Assembly: GCA_030950185.1 (NCBI GenBank)
Contig: JAUZRU010000011.1
Location: forward strand, 1-44,453
Length of the DNA stretch: 44,453 nucleotides
Direction: 5' to 3'
DNA from: Paracoccaceae bacterium
GTDB lineage: Bacteria; Pseudomonadota; Alphaproteobacteria; Rhodobacterales; Rhodobacteraceae
A program made the position numbers and the translations under genes. Under the pieces are notes generated by a model. That model was not told the origin of the DNA. It was given only the letters and a program-made list of their open reading frames with translations, and did not search any database. Below are positions 16,499 through 25,314 of the stretch, piece by piece (position 1 is the first letter of the stretch; every line of letters starts with the position of its first letter).

Positions 16499-19107
16499 GT
16501 CTTGACTCCTTCCCTGCGGATACGGGCCTGTTGCGACCATGCGATCAGCCCCAGCAGGATCAGCCCCGGAATGAAGATCAGTTCCTTGGGCATCTGGTCG
16601 GCCTTTGCTTCGGCGGCAATCACGACAACGGGTTCGTCTCCGTAGAAATCGAATACCCCCATCTGGTCAAAGAACGGGGTGCCGGGGAATGGCTCGTCCA
16701 GCTTGACGATATCACCTTCGGGGATCAGGGTCAGGCCCTGCGCCTTGAGGCGCGCAGCGCCATCCTTGCCCTTGGGGACAATGAACAGCAGGGTCTTTTT
16801 CTTGATCTTGCCCGAGTTGAAATCCGGCCCGCGTACGTGAATGCGGATTTCCTCGCCCACCGGCGCCTTGCCGACAACCTGTTCAAGGCGGGCGGGATCT
16901 ATGGCGTTATAGGGTGGCTCGATCCGGTTCATCACATAGTCGGGGCGGAACAGCAGGAAAGCGACGATCAGCAGTGCCGCGCTTTCCCACAGGCGGCTTT
17001 TGGTCAGGAAATGGCCCATGGTGCCGGCGGTAAAGGCCAGCACCGCGATGACCGAGCTGATGATGACCAGGATGACCTGCCACCAGGTGACGTTGATCAT
17101 CAGCATGTCGGTATTGAAGATGAATATGAAGGGCAGGATCACCGTGCGCAGCGAATAGAAGAAGGCGATAAATCCGGTCTTGATGGCATCACCCCCGGAT
17201 ATCGCCGCAGCCGCAAAACTGGCCAGCCCCACAGGGGGCGTCACATCCGCCATGATTCCGAAATAGAACACGAACAGATGTACCGCGATCAGCGGCACGA
17301 TCAGCCCCGACTGCGCGCCCAGCTGCACCACGACACCGGCCATCAGCGAGGACACCACGATATAGTTGGCGGTCGTCGGCAGGCCCATGCCCAGGATCAA
17401 CGACAGGATCGCGACAAAGATCAGCATGATGATCAGGTTGCCACCCGACACGAATTCGACCATCTCGGCCATGACCTGCCCGATGCCGGTCAGCGTCACC
17501 GTGCCCACGATCACCCCCGCCGTGGCGGTGGCAAGACCGATGCCGATCATGTTGCGCGCACCATCAATAAGCCCCTCGACCAGTTCGCGCGCGCCCCGCA
17601 TCAGGTCATTGGCCCAGTCGCTTTCGCCGCGGAAGATGGCCTTGATCGGGTGTTGTGTCAGCAAGATCACGAACAGCAGCATGGTTGCCCAGAAGGCCGA
17701 CAGGCCGGGCGATTTCTTTTCGATCATCAGGAAATAGACCAGCACCACGATGGGCATGAGGAAATGCAGCCCCGCCTTGTAGATCTTGCCCACATCGGGC
17801 AGCACAACCTCTTTGGCGTTGGGGTCGTCCATTTCCAGATCTTCCACCCCGGACGCAACCCAAAGCAAGGCCAGATAGGTGACGGCGACAAGGGCAACCA
17901 ATATCCCCGTAGCACCCTCGGGCACCAGCGCCGTGATCCAGCGCACCGGATACTGCACGCCATAGCACAGTGCCGCGAATGCCAGGAAAAAGGTGAACAT
18001 CCCCATGAAGGTGCGCGCAAGCGAAACGGTGCGGTTGCCCAGTGTGGGCATGTTCCGTTTTACCGCCTCCAGATGCACGATATAGACCAGCGCCACATAT
18101 GAAATCGCGGCAGGCAGGAAGGCGTGGGTAATGACCTCGACATAGGGGATGCCGATATATTCGACCATCAGAAAGGCCGCCGCCCCCATCACGGGCGGCA
18201 TGATCTGGCCGTTGACCGAGCTGGCCACCTCGACCGATCCGGCCTGTTCGGGGGTAAAGCCTACGCGCTTCATCAGGGGGATGGTGAATGTGCCGGTGGT
18301 CACCACATTGGCAATGGACGACCCCGAGATCAGCCCCGTCGCCGCCGATCCCACGACCGCCGCCTTGGCGGGGCCGCCACGCAGATGGCCCAGCGCGCCA
18401 AAGGCCAGCTTGATGAAATAATTGCCCGCGCCGGCCTTTTCCAGCAGCGCCCCGAACAGCACGAACAGGAACACGAATTTGGTGGACACGCCCAGCGCAA
18501 TGCCGAACACCCCTTCGGAGGTTATCCACATGTGGCTCATGGCCTTTTTCAGGCTGGCGCCCTTCCATCGGATGACCTCGGGCACCCAGTCGGATGAGCC
18601 AAAGAACACATAGGCCAGAAAGATGATGGCGATTGCGGCCATGGCCGGTCCCAGGCTGCGCCGCGCGGCCTCGAACAGGATCAACAGGCCGACAAGGGCA
18701 AACCACTTGTCGGTGTTGTCCGCAAGGCCGCCGGCATCGACCAGCTTGGTGTAAAAGATGAATCCGTAAAGGGCGATGAAGGCACCGACGATGGAAAGCA
18801 CCCAGTCCTGCACCGGGATGCGATCGCGCGGGCTGGATTTCAGCGCCGGATAGGCGGCAAATGCAAGAAAGACCGCAAAGGCCAGATGGATCTGGCGGGA
18901 ATTGTTGATCAGGTCGTTGGGCAAAACATAGTTGGCAAGCGGCGAGGCCAGCACCACCTGAAAGACCGACCACAGAACGGCCACCGCCGCCAGAAAGATG
19001 CCGACCGGGCCATGCGGGTTGCGTGCCCCTGAATCCGAGGCCGCAACAAGGGCCTGAAGTTCCTCTTCCGAAAGCTGCCTGTCACTGTCCGATGCCGCGG
19101 CATTCAT
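16495..19107 (-). CDS. TRAP transporter permease, fused DctQ-DctM (4TM/12TM), TAXI type
   Basis: An 870-residue inner-membrane protein using ion gradients to import the solute held by the TAXI binding protein. The first about 180 residues are the small subunit-like part (GPVGIFLAAVAVLWSVFQV, QIHLAFAVFLAFAAYP). The large DctM-like part follows (GALLEKAGAGNYFIKLAFGALGHLRGGPAKAAVVGSAATGLISGSSIANVVTTG; ILGMGLPTTANYIVVSSLMAG; FYFGIMADVTPPVGLASFAAAAISG). The C-terminal soluble extension of roughly 130 residues ending in one more membrane helix is DUF3394-like. ATG 19107 has GGGGGA upstream; ATG 19122 in frame is the alternative. Confidence 0.95.
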   Translation of the reverse strand: MNAAASDSDRQLSEEELQALVAASDSGARNPHGPVGIFLAAVAVLWSVFQVVLASPLANYVLPNDLINNSRQIHLAFAVFLAFAAYPALKSSPRDRIPVQDWVLSIVGAFIALYGFIFYTKLVDAGGLADNTDKWFALVGLLILFEAARRSLGPAMAAIAIIFLAYVFFGSSDWVPEVIRWKGASLKKAMSHMWITSEGVFGIALGVSTKFVFLFVLFGALLEKAGAGNYFIKLAFGALGHLRGGPAKAAVVGSAATGLISGSSIANVVTTGTFTIPLMKRVGFTPEQAGSVEVASSVNGQIMPPVMGAAAFLMVEYIGIPYVEVITHAFLPAAISYVALVYIVHLEAVKRNMPTLGNRTVSLARTFMGMFTFFLAFAALCYGVQYPVRWITALVPEGATGILVALVAVTYLALLWVASGVEDLEMDDPNAKEVVLPDVGKIYKAGLHFLMPIVVLVYFLMIEKKSPGLSAFWATMLLFVILLTQHPIKAIFRGESDWANDLMRGARELVEGLIDGARNMIGIGLATATAGVIVGTVTLTGIGQVMAEMVEFVSGGNLIIMLIFVAILSLILGMGLPTTANYIVVSSLMAGVVVQLGAQSGLIVPLIAVHLFVFYFGIMADVTPPVGLASFAAAAISGGDAIKTGFIAFFYSLRTVILPFIFIFNTDMLMINVTWWQVILVIISSVIAVLAFTAGTMGHFLTKSRLWESAALLIVAFLLFRPDYVMNRIEPPYNAIDPARLEQVVGKAPVGEEIRIHVRGPDFNSGKIKKKTLLFIVPKGKDGAARLKAQGLTLIPEGDIVKLDEPFPGTPFFDQMGVFDFYGDEPVVVIAAEAKADQMPKELIFIPGLILLGLIAWSQQARIRREGVKT

Positions 19108-19228
19108 TGCTCGATCCCCCATGCGCGAGTTGGTCCAGGAAACCGACCGTGGCAGAGATCGCGCACTGCCCTGACCACGGGTTTCATGTGATCATGAATT
19201 GAAACTGCCAATCCATAAACAGAAAAGA

Positions 19229-19248
19229 CGGGGGGCCGAAACCCCCCG
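19229..19248 (-). terminator. Terminator/attenuator between TAXI binding protein and TRAP permease
   Basis: A 7-bp GC-only stem CGGGGGG / CCCCCCG with a 6-nt loop is followed, in the direction of transcription, by TCTTTTCTG. It lies 17 nt after the binding-protein stop. A partial terminator here would make the binding protein more abundant than the permease. Confidence 0.75.
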
Positions 19249-19265
19249 CCCGATCGCTGCTGGCC

Positions 19266-20234
19266 TTATTTCAGCCAGCCACGTTCCTTGTAGTACTTGA
19301 CGGCGCCGGGATGCAGCGGAGCCGACAGGCCGTCCTTGATCATCTGTTTCGGATCAAGATGTGCGAATGCCGGGTGCAGCTTCTTGAAGTCGTCGAAATT
19401 GTCGAACACAGCCTTGACCACCGTATAGACGACCTCGTCGGGCACCTTGGCCGAGGTCACGAAGGTCGCGCCGACGCCGAAGGTGTGCACGTCGTTCGGG
19501 TTGCCGCGATACATGCCGCCGGGGATGGTGGCATAGCGGTAGAACGAGTTTTCCTTGACCAGCTTGTCAACGGCCGGGCCTTCGACATTGACCAGAACCG
19601 CATCACACGAGGTGGTGGCCTCCTGGATCGAACCGGACGGGTGACCAACGGTATAGACCATGGCATCGATCTGGTTGTCACACAAAGCGGCCGACTGTTC
19701 AGAGGCCTTCAGCTCGGTCGCAAGGGCAAAGTCCTTGGTGGTCCAGCCCATTTCCTTCATCAGCACTTCCATGGTGCCGCGCTGGCCGGAACCGGGGTTG
19801 CCGATATTGACCCGCTTGCCCTTGAGATCCTGGAACGACTTGATACCTGAATCGGCACGCGCCACCAGGGTAAAGGGTTCCGGGTGGACCGAGAAGACCG
19901 CGCGCAGATCCTTGAACGGCCCCTTGTCCTTGAATTTCGAGGTGCCGTGATAGGCGTGATACTGCCAGTCCGACTGGGCAACGCCGAATTCAAGTTCGCC
20001 CTCGCGGATGGTGTTCAGGTTGTAGATCGAACCACCCGTCGATTCCACCGAACAACGGATGCCGGTTTCCTTGCGCATCTTGTTGACCAGACGGCAGATC
20101 GCACCGCCGGTCGGGTAATACACGCCTGTCACGCCGCCGGTGCCGATGGTGATGAAGGTTTCGGCGCTGACCACCGGTGCCGTCAATGTCATCGCCGCCG
20201 CGGCTACGGCTGCAATCTTGAGTTTTTTCAACAT
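19266..20234 (-). CDS. TAXI family TRAP transporter solute-binding protein
   Basis: A 322-residue periplasmic receptor for the fused TRAP permease. The signal peptide is residues 1 to about 24 ([23 protein letters not shown]). The mature N terminus [26 protein letters not shown] is diagnostic for the TAXI (TRAP-associated extracytoplasmic immunogenic) family. [23 protein letters not shown] is the typical central block. GGGAG precedes the ATG. TAXI proteins with known ligands bind glutamate or other small acids; the ligand here is unknown, though the neighbouring enzymes suggest an amino acid. Confidence 0.95.
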   Translation of the reverse strand: MLKKLKIAAVAAAAMTLTAPVVSAETFITIGTGGVTGVYYPTGGAICRLVNKMRKETGIRCSVESTGGSIYNLNTIREGELEFGVAQSDWQYHAYHGTSKFKDKGPFKDLRAVFSVHPEPFTLVARADSGIKSFQDLKGKRVNIGNPGSGQRGTMEVLMKEMGWTTKDFALATELKASEQSAALCDNQIDAMVYTVGHPSGSIQEATTSCDAVLVNVEGPAVDKLVKENSFYRYATIPGGMYRGNPNDVHTFGVGATFVTSAKVPDEVVYTVVKAVFDNFDDFKKLHPAFAHLDPKQMIKDGLSAPLHPGAVKYYKERGWLK

Positions 20235-20278
20235 GTTGTTCTCCCTTGGGTTTGGTTGATGATTGAAAAGGGTCGTGG

Positions 20279-21148
20279 TTACTCCGTCCAGAATTCCTCC
20301 AGACGGCGATTTCGTTCCTCTACCTCGCGGATGCGCTCAAGCGCCCCACTGCCGGCACGCGACACCAGCATCCCGATCATGGTTTCGATCAGCACGATGG
20401 TGGCCGAGTAAGAGGAAAAGAACTGCGGGCTTTCGGTCGAAAGGATGAAACCTGCATCGGCATCCTTGAGCGCCGGGCAGGCATGGGTATCGGAAATGAC
20501 GATCACATAGGCGCCCTGTTCCTGCGCCATCTCGGCCGCCATGACCGAGCGACGGGCAAAGGGCGGCTTGGTGATGACAACCAGCGCATCGCCCTTGCCC
20601 AGACTGGCCATCGAGGTGCTGATCGACGCGCCGTTGCGCCCGGCAACCTGCCAGCCGGGCGAGAAATAGTTTCCAAGATAGGCGAAATATTCGACGATGC
20701 CGGTCGAGCCGAACGCCCCGAACAACACCTTCTGGCGCGCCTCATGCAGATGGGCAACAGCATCTTCCAGACGCGCCTGGTCAATTCCGGCACCCAGCGC
20801 GCCGATATTGTCAACACAGGCGGCCGCCTGTCGCATCAGGAACGGGGTTTCGGCCCGCTCTTCCTCGGCTTGCAAACGACTGACACGTTCGGAAAAGGGG
20901 GTGAACTGGCGCCCGACGGCCTGGCGCGAAAGCTCGCGCATATCCTCGTAGGATTCAAAGCCCAGCGCACGCGCCAATCGCGAAAAGGTTGCAGGGGCAA
21001 GGCCGGTACTGCCCGAGATCGAGCGCAGACTGCGGGTTGCCACATCGACCGGGTTGGTTGCCACGAAATCGGCCGCATCCTTCAGCTTGCTGCTGAGATG
21101 CGCGTATTCGGCAGCAATCCTGTCTTCGATACGGTCAGCCTGCGGCAT
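20279..21148 (-). CDS. MurR/RpiR family transcriptional regulator
   Basis: A 289-residue regulator. The N-terminal RpiR helix-turn-helix (about 1-80: [52 protein letters not shown]) is joined to a C-terminal SIS domain (about 120-250) that normally senses phosphosugars or related ligands. The SIS part includes [18 protein letters not shown] and [18 protein letters not shown] 21148 has GGGAGGAG just upstream. It is divergent from the aminotransferase gene and first in front of the TAXI-TRAP genes, so it probably represses or activates both arms through the dyad in the 99-bp intergenic stretch. Confidence 0.93.
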   Translation of the reverse strand: MPQADRIEDRIAAEYAHLSSKLKDAADFVATNPVDVATRSLRSISGSTGLAPATFSRLARALGFESYEDMRELSRQAVGRQFTPFSERVSRLQAEEERAETPFLMRQAAACVDNIGALGAGIDQARLEDAVAHLHEARQKVLFGAFGSTGIVEYFAYLGNYFSPGWQVAGRNGASISTSMASLGKGDALVVITKPPFARRSVMAAEMAQEQGAYVIVISDTHACPALKDADAGFILSTESPQFFSSYSATIVLIETMIGMLVSRAGSGALERIREVEERNRRLEEFWTE

Positions 21149-21175
21149 GACTCCTCCCATTCACGACATGCGCAA

Positions 21176-21195
21176 TTATTCATACGTTTTAGTGA
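21176..21195. promoter_or_regulatory. Second, weaker operator-like dyad in the RpiR/aminotransferase intergenic region
   Basis: An imperfect dyad (12 of 20 positions) is centred on ACGT. Read on the minus strand it contains AAACGTATGAAT, which matches AAACATATGTAT of the stronger dyad at 10 of 12 positions. The two centres are 29 bp apart, close to three helical turns, so co-operative binding by one regulator is possible. Confidence 0.45.
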
Positions 21196-21206
21196 TTGTC
21201 AATTAT

Positions 21207-21222
21207 TGAAACATATGTATCA
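21207..21222. promoter_or_regulatory. Operator-like palindrome, probable RpiR regulator site
   Basis: TGAAACATATGTATCA is an almost perfect 16-bp palindrome (consensus TGAWACATATGTWTCA) in the AT-rich divergent promoter region. It lies immediately before the aminotransferase gene. An ATG inside the palindrome is in frame with that gene but would be an odd start. Confidence 0.6.
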
Positions 21223-21247
21223 TTTCCCTGCTACCACTCACGAGCGA

Positions 21248-22594
21248 ATGCATAAAATGGGGCTGCGCAGCGAAATGGGCCATATCTTTCCACGTCACAC
21301 CAAGATCTTGCCGCCTGTCGTCGCACGCGGTGACGGGGTTTATCTGTATGACGAATCGGGCAAGCAGTATTTCGATGGCTCGGGGGGGGCGGCTGTTTCC
21401 TGCCTTGGCCATGGCGATGAAAAGGTAACTGCCGCGATCAAGGCGCAGCTCGATTCGGTTGCATTCGCCCACACCTCTTTCTTTACCTCGCAACCGGCCG
21501 AAGAGCTGGCAGATCGGCTGGCATCCCTCGCGCCCGCCGGGATCGAGCGGGTCTATCTGGTTTCCGGTGGATCCGAGGCGATGGAGGCCGCGCTCAAGCT
21601 GGCGCGCCAGTATTATCTGGAAATCGGCCAGCCACAGCGGCGCCATGTGATCGCGCGACGTCAAAGCTATCACGGCAACACGCTTGGGGCGCTTTCAACG
21701 GGCGGCAACATGTGGCGGCGCAAGCAGTTCGAGCCGCTCTTGATCGAAACCAGCCATGTTTCGCCCTGCTATGAATACCGCGACCGGCGCGACGACGAAA
21801 GCGCCGAGGAATACGGCCGGCGTCTTGCCGACGAGCTTGAGGCCGAGATCCTGCGTCTGGGCAGCGACAGCGTGATGGCCTTTGTCGCCGAGCCGGTTGT
21901 CGGTGCCACCATGGGTGCGGTGCCTCCCGTTCCCGGCTATTTCAAGCGCATTCGCGAAATCTGCGACCGATACGGCGTCTTGCTGATTCTTGACGAGGTC
22001 ATGTGCGGTATGGGGCGCACGGGTACCCTGTTTGCCATCGAACAAGAGGGCATCAGCCCCGACATCACCGCCGTCGCCAAGGGGCTTGGTGCGGGCTATC
22101 AGCCCATCGGCGCCATGCTGTGCAGCGGGCGGATTTATGAAGCCATCGAGAATGGCTCGGGCTTTTTCCAGCACGGCCACACCTATGTCGGCCACCCTGT
22201 CGCCGCTGCCGCCGCGCTGGCGGTTCTGAAACGGCTGGTCGATGACGGCATTGGCGCGCGTGTTGCCCCCATGGGCCAGCGCCTGCGCGAAGGGCTGCAA
22301 GCGGCATTCGGCCAGCACCCCCATATGGGCGACATCCGCGGGCGCGGGCTGTTTCTTGGGCTGGAACTTGTCGCCGACAGGGCAACGAAAGCGCCATTCG
22401 ACCCTGCGCTGCGTGTGGCCGCACGCCTCAAGGCCGCCGCCTTTGACGAGGGGCTGATCTGCTATCCCATGAGCGGCACCATTGACGGGCTGCAAGGCGA
22501 CCACATCCTGCTGGCACCGCCCTTCATCATGCAGGACAGCCATGTTGACGAAATCACCGGCAAGCTGGGCCGGGCACTGGAGCGCGTGTTGTGA
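21248..22594 (+). CDS. Class III PLP-dependent aminotransferase
   Basis: A 448-residue fold-type I aminotransferase (omega-amino acid:pyruvate / 4-aminobutyrate family). It shows GVYLYDESGKQYFDGSGGAAVSCLGH, the PLP phosphate loop VSGGSEAMEAALKLARQYY, and YHGNTLGALS. The cofactor Asp249 is in ILDEVMCGMGRTGT, and the Schiff-base lysine is about 278 in TAVAKGLGAGYQPIGAM. The start is uncertain: ATG 21215 lies inside the operator, 21248 and 21257 lack strong ribosome sites, and 21275 (MGHIFPRH) gives the most family-like N terminus. The 3' end overlaps the BKACE gene (GTGA), so the two are co-translated. The likely job is converting an imported amino acid to a keto acid. Confidence 0.93.
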   Translation: MHKMGLRSEMGHIFPRHTKILPPVVARGDGVYLYDESGKQYFDGSGGAAVSCLGHGDEKVTAAIKAQLDSVAFAHTSFFTSQPAEELADRLASLAPAGIERVYLVSGGSEAMEAALKLARQYYLEIGQPQRRHVIARRQSYHGNTLGALSTGGNMWRRKQFEPLLIETSHVSPCYEYRDRRDDESAEEYGRRLADELEAEILRLGSDSVMAFVAEPVVGATMGAVPPVPGYFKRIREICDRYGVLLILDEVMCGMGRTGTLFAIEQEGISPDITAVAKGLGAGYQPIGAMLCSGRIYEAIENGSGFFQHGHTYVGHPVAAAAALAVLKRLVDDGIGARVAPMGQRLREGLQAAFGQHPHMGDIRGRGLFLGLELVADRATKAPFDPALRVAARLKAAAFDEGLICYPMSGTIDGLQGDHILLAPPFIMQDSHVDEITGKLGRALERVL

Positions 22595-23370
22595 AACCTC
22601 TTCCCGCGCTGATGGTTGCCCCCAATGGTGCGCGCCTGACCCGCGCCAACCACCCTGCCTTGCCGGTGACCCTGCCGCAGATCATGGATAGCGCGCGCGC
22701 ATGTTTCGATGCCGGGGCCACTGGTCTGCATCTGCATCTGCGCGACAGCAGGGGCGGCCACATGCTTGACGCCGGCCTGTATGACGAGGCCCTGGCCGAG
22801 CTCGCATTGGCGGTGCCCGAAATGAGTGTGCAGATCACCACCGAATCGGTCGGCCTTTACGACCCGGCGTTTCAGCGGCGCCTGGCACTGGCAACCCGCG
22901 CGCGCCTTGTATCGGTGGCGCTGCGCGAGATCCTTGCCGACGGTGACGAGGCCGCCGCGCGCCGAATGCACGAGGCAGCACAAGAGCGGGATATCGCCCT
23001 TCAGTATATCCTTTACGCACCGCACGAGGTTGACAGGCTTGCCGCGCTTCTGGGGCGCGATCAGTTGTCACGCGCGCAACTTCTGTTCGTCCTGGGCAGC
23101 CATGGCGGCCGTGACGGCAGCCCCGCCATGCTGCCGCCTTTCGTTAAGGGCCTCGACCGGCTGAACATTGCGCCCGACTGGATGGTCTGCGCCTTTGGGC
23201 AGCCCGAAACCGATTGCCTGCTTGCCGCCCATCGCGCTGGCGGCAAGCTGCGGGTCGGCTTTGAAAACAACATGACGATGCGCAATGGCCAGCGCGCCCG
23301 CGACAATGCCGAACGCGTTGCCGAGATCAGGCGCCTGACCGCCGCCTCGGTCAGATCGAAGGCAGGATGA
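22591..23370 (+). CDS. Beta-keto acid cleavage enzyme (BKACE, DUF849/Kce family)
   Basis: A 259-residue TIM-barrel enzyme. The family (type member 3-keto-5-aminohexanoate cleavage enzyme of lysine fermentation) uses acetyl-CoA to split a beta-keto acid into acetoacetate plus a new CoA ester. Visible are the N-terminal APNGARLTRANHPALPVT, the zinc-binding HLHLRD (His47, His49), TTESVG, FVLGSHGG and the C-terminal metal-site region LRVGFENNM. It is somewhat shorter than the usual 270-310 residues. It starts with GTG overlapping the aminotransferase stop and ends 20 bp inside the convergent HAD gene. Sequence gives no substrate. Pairing with a transaminase suggests a beta-keto acid made from a beta-amino acid. 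Confidence 0.92.
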   Translation: MKPLPALMVAPNGARLTRANHPALPVTLPQIMDSARACFDAGATGLHLHLRDSRGGHMLDAGLYDEALAELALAVPEMSVQITTESVGLYDPAFQRRLALATRARLVSVALREILADGDEAAARRMHEAAQERDIALQYILYAPHEVDRLAALLGRDQLSRAQLLFVLGSHGGRDGSPAMLPPFVKGLDRLNIAPDWMVCAFGQPETDCLLAAHRAGGKLRVGFENNMTMRNGQRARDNAERVAEIRRLTAASVRSKAG

Positions 23371-24256
23371 AATCGGGCCGGATCCCCGAGCGCGCGATGA
23401 ACGGCCCGACATCCAGCCCCCTGAACAGGCCGTGATCGGTGACCAACGCGGTTTTCACCCCCGCCGCAGCGCCCCCCAGCACATCGGTATGCAAGGTGTC
23501 ACCCACGGCCAGGACGCGATCGCGCGCAACATCGCCAAGCCTTTCAAACGCCAGGTCATAGATGTTGCGAAAAGGCTTGCCGTAAAAGACCGGGGCAATG
23601 CCGGTCAGGGCCTCGGCCTCGAACGCCCAGTGCCCCGGCTCAAGCGTCAGACCGCCTTCCCGCGGGGCTACCAGATCAGGGTTGCCGGCCAGCAGCGGCC
23701 TTGGCCGGCGTGTCAGTGCCCGTGTCAGCAATCCTTGACGGTCCTCGCCCCATTCGGCGGAACTGAGCAACACGAAAGCATCAACGCGTTCATGGATATC
23801 CGGGTCGTCCTGCAACAGAACGCAGCGCCCCGGCAGCAGGTCGATGCGCGATTCCGGCGTGGCGGCAACACCCCAAAGACACGCACCCGCATCTTCCATT
23901 CCGCGCGCCAGAGCATCGCGGCTGGCCACAACATCCTGCGCGGCCAGGTCCAGCCCGAACCCGCGATACTTGGCCAGTGCCGAATCGGGTGGCAAGGTGG
24001 CGCCGTTGGTCAGCACCAGAACCCGCTTGCCCAGCGCCTGAAGGCCTGCAACCGACCGCGCCGCGCCGGCAATCGCCCTCTCGCCCACATTCAGCACGCC
24101 AAAGGCGTCCAACAGAAATACGTCGAAATCGGCGGCAATATCGCCAAGACAGGCAACCCTGCGGCTGGCCGGGGGAAAGGATGCGCTGGGCAGGCTGACA
24201 CGCAAGGCCTCGTAACGGTCAAAGGTCCAGGCGGCGTCGGGGGAAAGAACGGTCAA
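23351..24256 (-). CDS. HAD superfamily class IIA protein with altered nucleophile motif
   Basis: A 301-residue HAD-IIA protein of the TIGR01459-like subgroup. Motif I reads FLLDAFGVL: the nucleophile Asp50 is present, but the usual DxD second aspartate is Phe52. Motif II (LTNGAT, about 82-87), the lysine of YGKPFRNIYDLAF and motif IV AVGDTLHTDVLGGAAAG are intact. Proteins of this subgroup commonly carry an aromatic residue at that place, so it is probably not a simple mutation. HAD-IIA enzymes include glycerol-3-phosphate and phosphoglycolate phosphatases. Placement downstream of glpR (4-bp overlap) next to glpD-ugp hints at a G3P-related role; activity is uncertain. Confidence 0.88.
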   Translation of the reverse strand: MTVLSPDAAWTFDRYEALRVSLPSASFPPASRRVACLGDIAADFDVFLLDAFGVLNVGERAIAGAARSVAGLQALGKRVLVLTNGATLPPDSALAKYRGFGLDLAAQDVVASRDALARGMEDAGACLWGVAATPESRIDLLPGRCVLLQDDPDIHERVDAFVLLSSAEWGEDRQGLLTRALTRRPRPLLAGNPDLVAPREGGLTLEPGHWAFEAEALTGIAPVFYGKPFRNIYDLAFERLGDVARDRVLAVGDTLHTDVLGGAAAGVKTALVTDHGLFRGLDVGPFIARSGIRPDFILPSI

Positions 24257-25032
24257 GGGGTATCTTCCCCCGCTGCGGTTTCGTACAGCACGACCCCATT
24301 GTCCTGACAGACCTCGCGCAGGGCCGGTGACGTCACGCGATCGGTAAAGAAGGCATCTATGCTGCCCATGTCGGCAATGCGCACCGGCGCCGAGCGCGCA
24401 AATTTCGAGCTGTCCGCCACAAGAAATGTCTTGCGGGCATTGGCGATGATCGCCTGCGAGACGCGCACCTCGCGATAATCGAAATCCAGCAAAGTTCCAT
24501 CATCATCAACGGCAGAGGCACCGATCACGGCGTAATCGGCCTTGAACTGCCGCACCATGTCGATGGTCGATTCCCCGACCAGCCCGCCATCGGACCGGCG
24601 CAGCATGCCGCCGGCCACGACAACATCGCATTGGGGATTGGCGGCCATGATGTTGGCAATGTTCAGATTGTTCGTGATCACCAGCATGTCGCGCCTGTTG
24701 CCCAGAGCGCGCGCGACGGCCTCGGTCGTGGTGCCGATATTGATGAACAGGGACGCGCCGTCAGGAATTGCCTCGGCACAGATCCTGCCGATCTGTTCCT
24801 TGGCCTCGGCCGCCATCATCCGGCGCGCGTCATAGGCCAGATTGGCCAGCGCCGAGGCCAGCACCGCCCCCCCATGCACCCGCGCCAGAAGACGGCGCGC
24901 GCACAGCTCGTTCAGGTCACGACGGATGGTCTGGGGGGTGACCGACAGCTCGGCCGCCATGGCCTCGACCTCGACCCGCCCGGCAGCCCGCGCCGCATTC
25001 ATGATCTGCTGCTGTCTGTATGAAAGTTCCAA
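24253..25032 (-). CDS. glpR: DeoR/GlpR family transcriptional regulator
   Basis: A 259-residue repressor. The N-terminal DeoR helix-turn-helix (RQQQIMNAARAAGRVEVEAMAAELSVTPQTIRRDLNELCARRLLARVHGGA) is followed by a DeoR sensor domain (about 80-235: FINIGTTTEAVARAL, then VVVAGGMLRRSDGGLVGESTIDM and FLVADSSKFARSAPVRIADM). GlpR binds glycerol 3-phosphate. The frame stays open upstream to an ATG at 25149, but that extension is Arg/Pro-rich and not family-like. TTG 25032 starts at LELSYRQQQ and gives the normal length. It is divergent from glpD and overlaps the HAD gene start. Confidence 0.9.
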   Translation of the reverse strand: MELSYRQQQIMNAARAAGRVEVEAMAAELSVTPQTIRRDLNELCARRLLARVHGGAVLASALANLAYDARRMMAAEAKEQIGRICAEAIPDGASLFINIGTTTEAVARALGNRRDMLVITNNLNIANIMAANPQCDVVVAGGMLRRSDGGLVGESTIDMVRQFKADYAVIGASAVDDDGTLLDFDYREVRVSQAIIANARKTFLVADSSKFARSAPVRIADMGSIDAFFTDRVTSPALREVCQDNGVVLYETAAGEDTP

Positions 25033-25164
25033 GTCTTCCGGCCCGCCAACCCCGTTTCGGGCCGAGGTTAGGCGGCTGTCGGGCCGGGGGTCAAGCGGTA
25101 TTGCGAATCGCGATGGTCGCGGGCGGGGCGATCCAGACAAACGAGTCATGGTTGCAAATCGCGC

Positions 25165-25232
25165 CGAATCGAAAACATAACGAAACTGAACCGAACAATA
25201 TGAATAGTTCTTGACCTGTATTCGAAAAATAC
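25165..25232. promoter_or_regulatory. Probable GlpR operator with phased CGAA repeats and glpD promoter
   Basis: CGAAAA at 25170, CGAAAC at 25181 and CGAACA at 25192 are spaced exactly 11 bp apart, with CGAAAA again at 25223. Repeated CGAAA (TTTCG on the other strand) is typical of DeoR-family operators. TTGACC at 25211-25216 is a candidate -35 box. The dyad GTATT-CGAAA-AATAC (25218-25232) lies between it and the expected -10 position, where bound repressor would block transcription of glpD-ugp. Confidence 0.6.
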
Positions 25233-25314
25233 GCAGGCTTCTGTCACATTTCTGTCATTGCGCCGCTGCATATAGGCGTTGCTCGCCAATCACTGTCCCG
25301 GGGTCAGTTGTCTC

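Noticed and set aside
16531-18102. 523-codon plus-strand open frame opposite the TRAP permease
   Set aside because: His/Asp/Gln/Arg-rich antisense frame typical of a reversed membrane-protein gene; the minus-strand permease has clear motifs.
20483-21214. Extension of the aminotransferase frame far upstream through the RpiR gene
   Set aside because: The upstream part is the antisense of the RpiR coding sequence; the conserved enzyme begins near 21248-21275.
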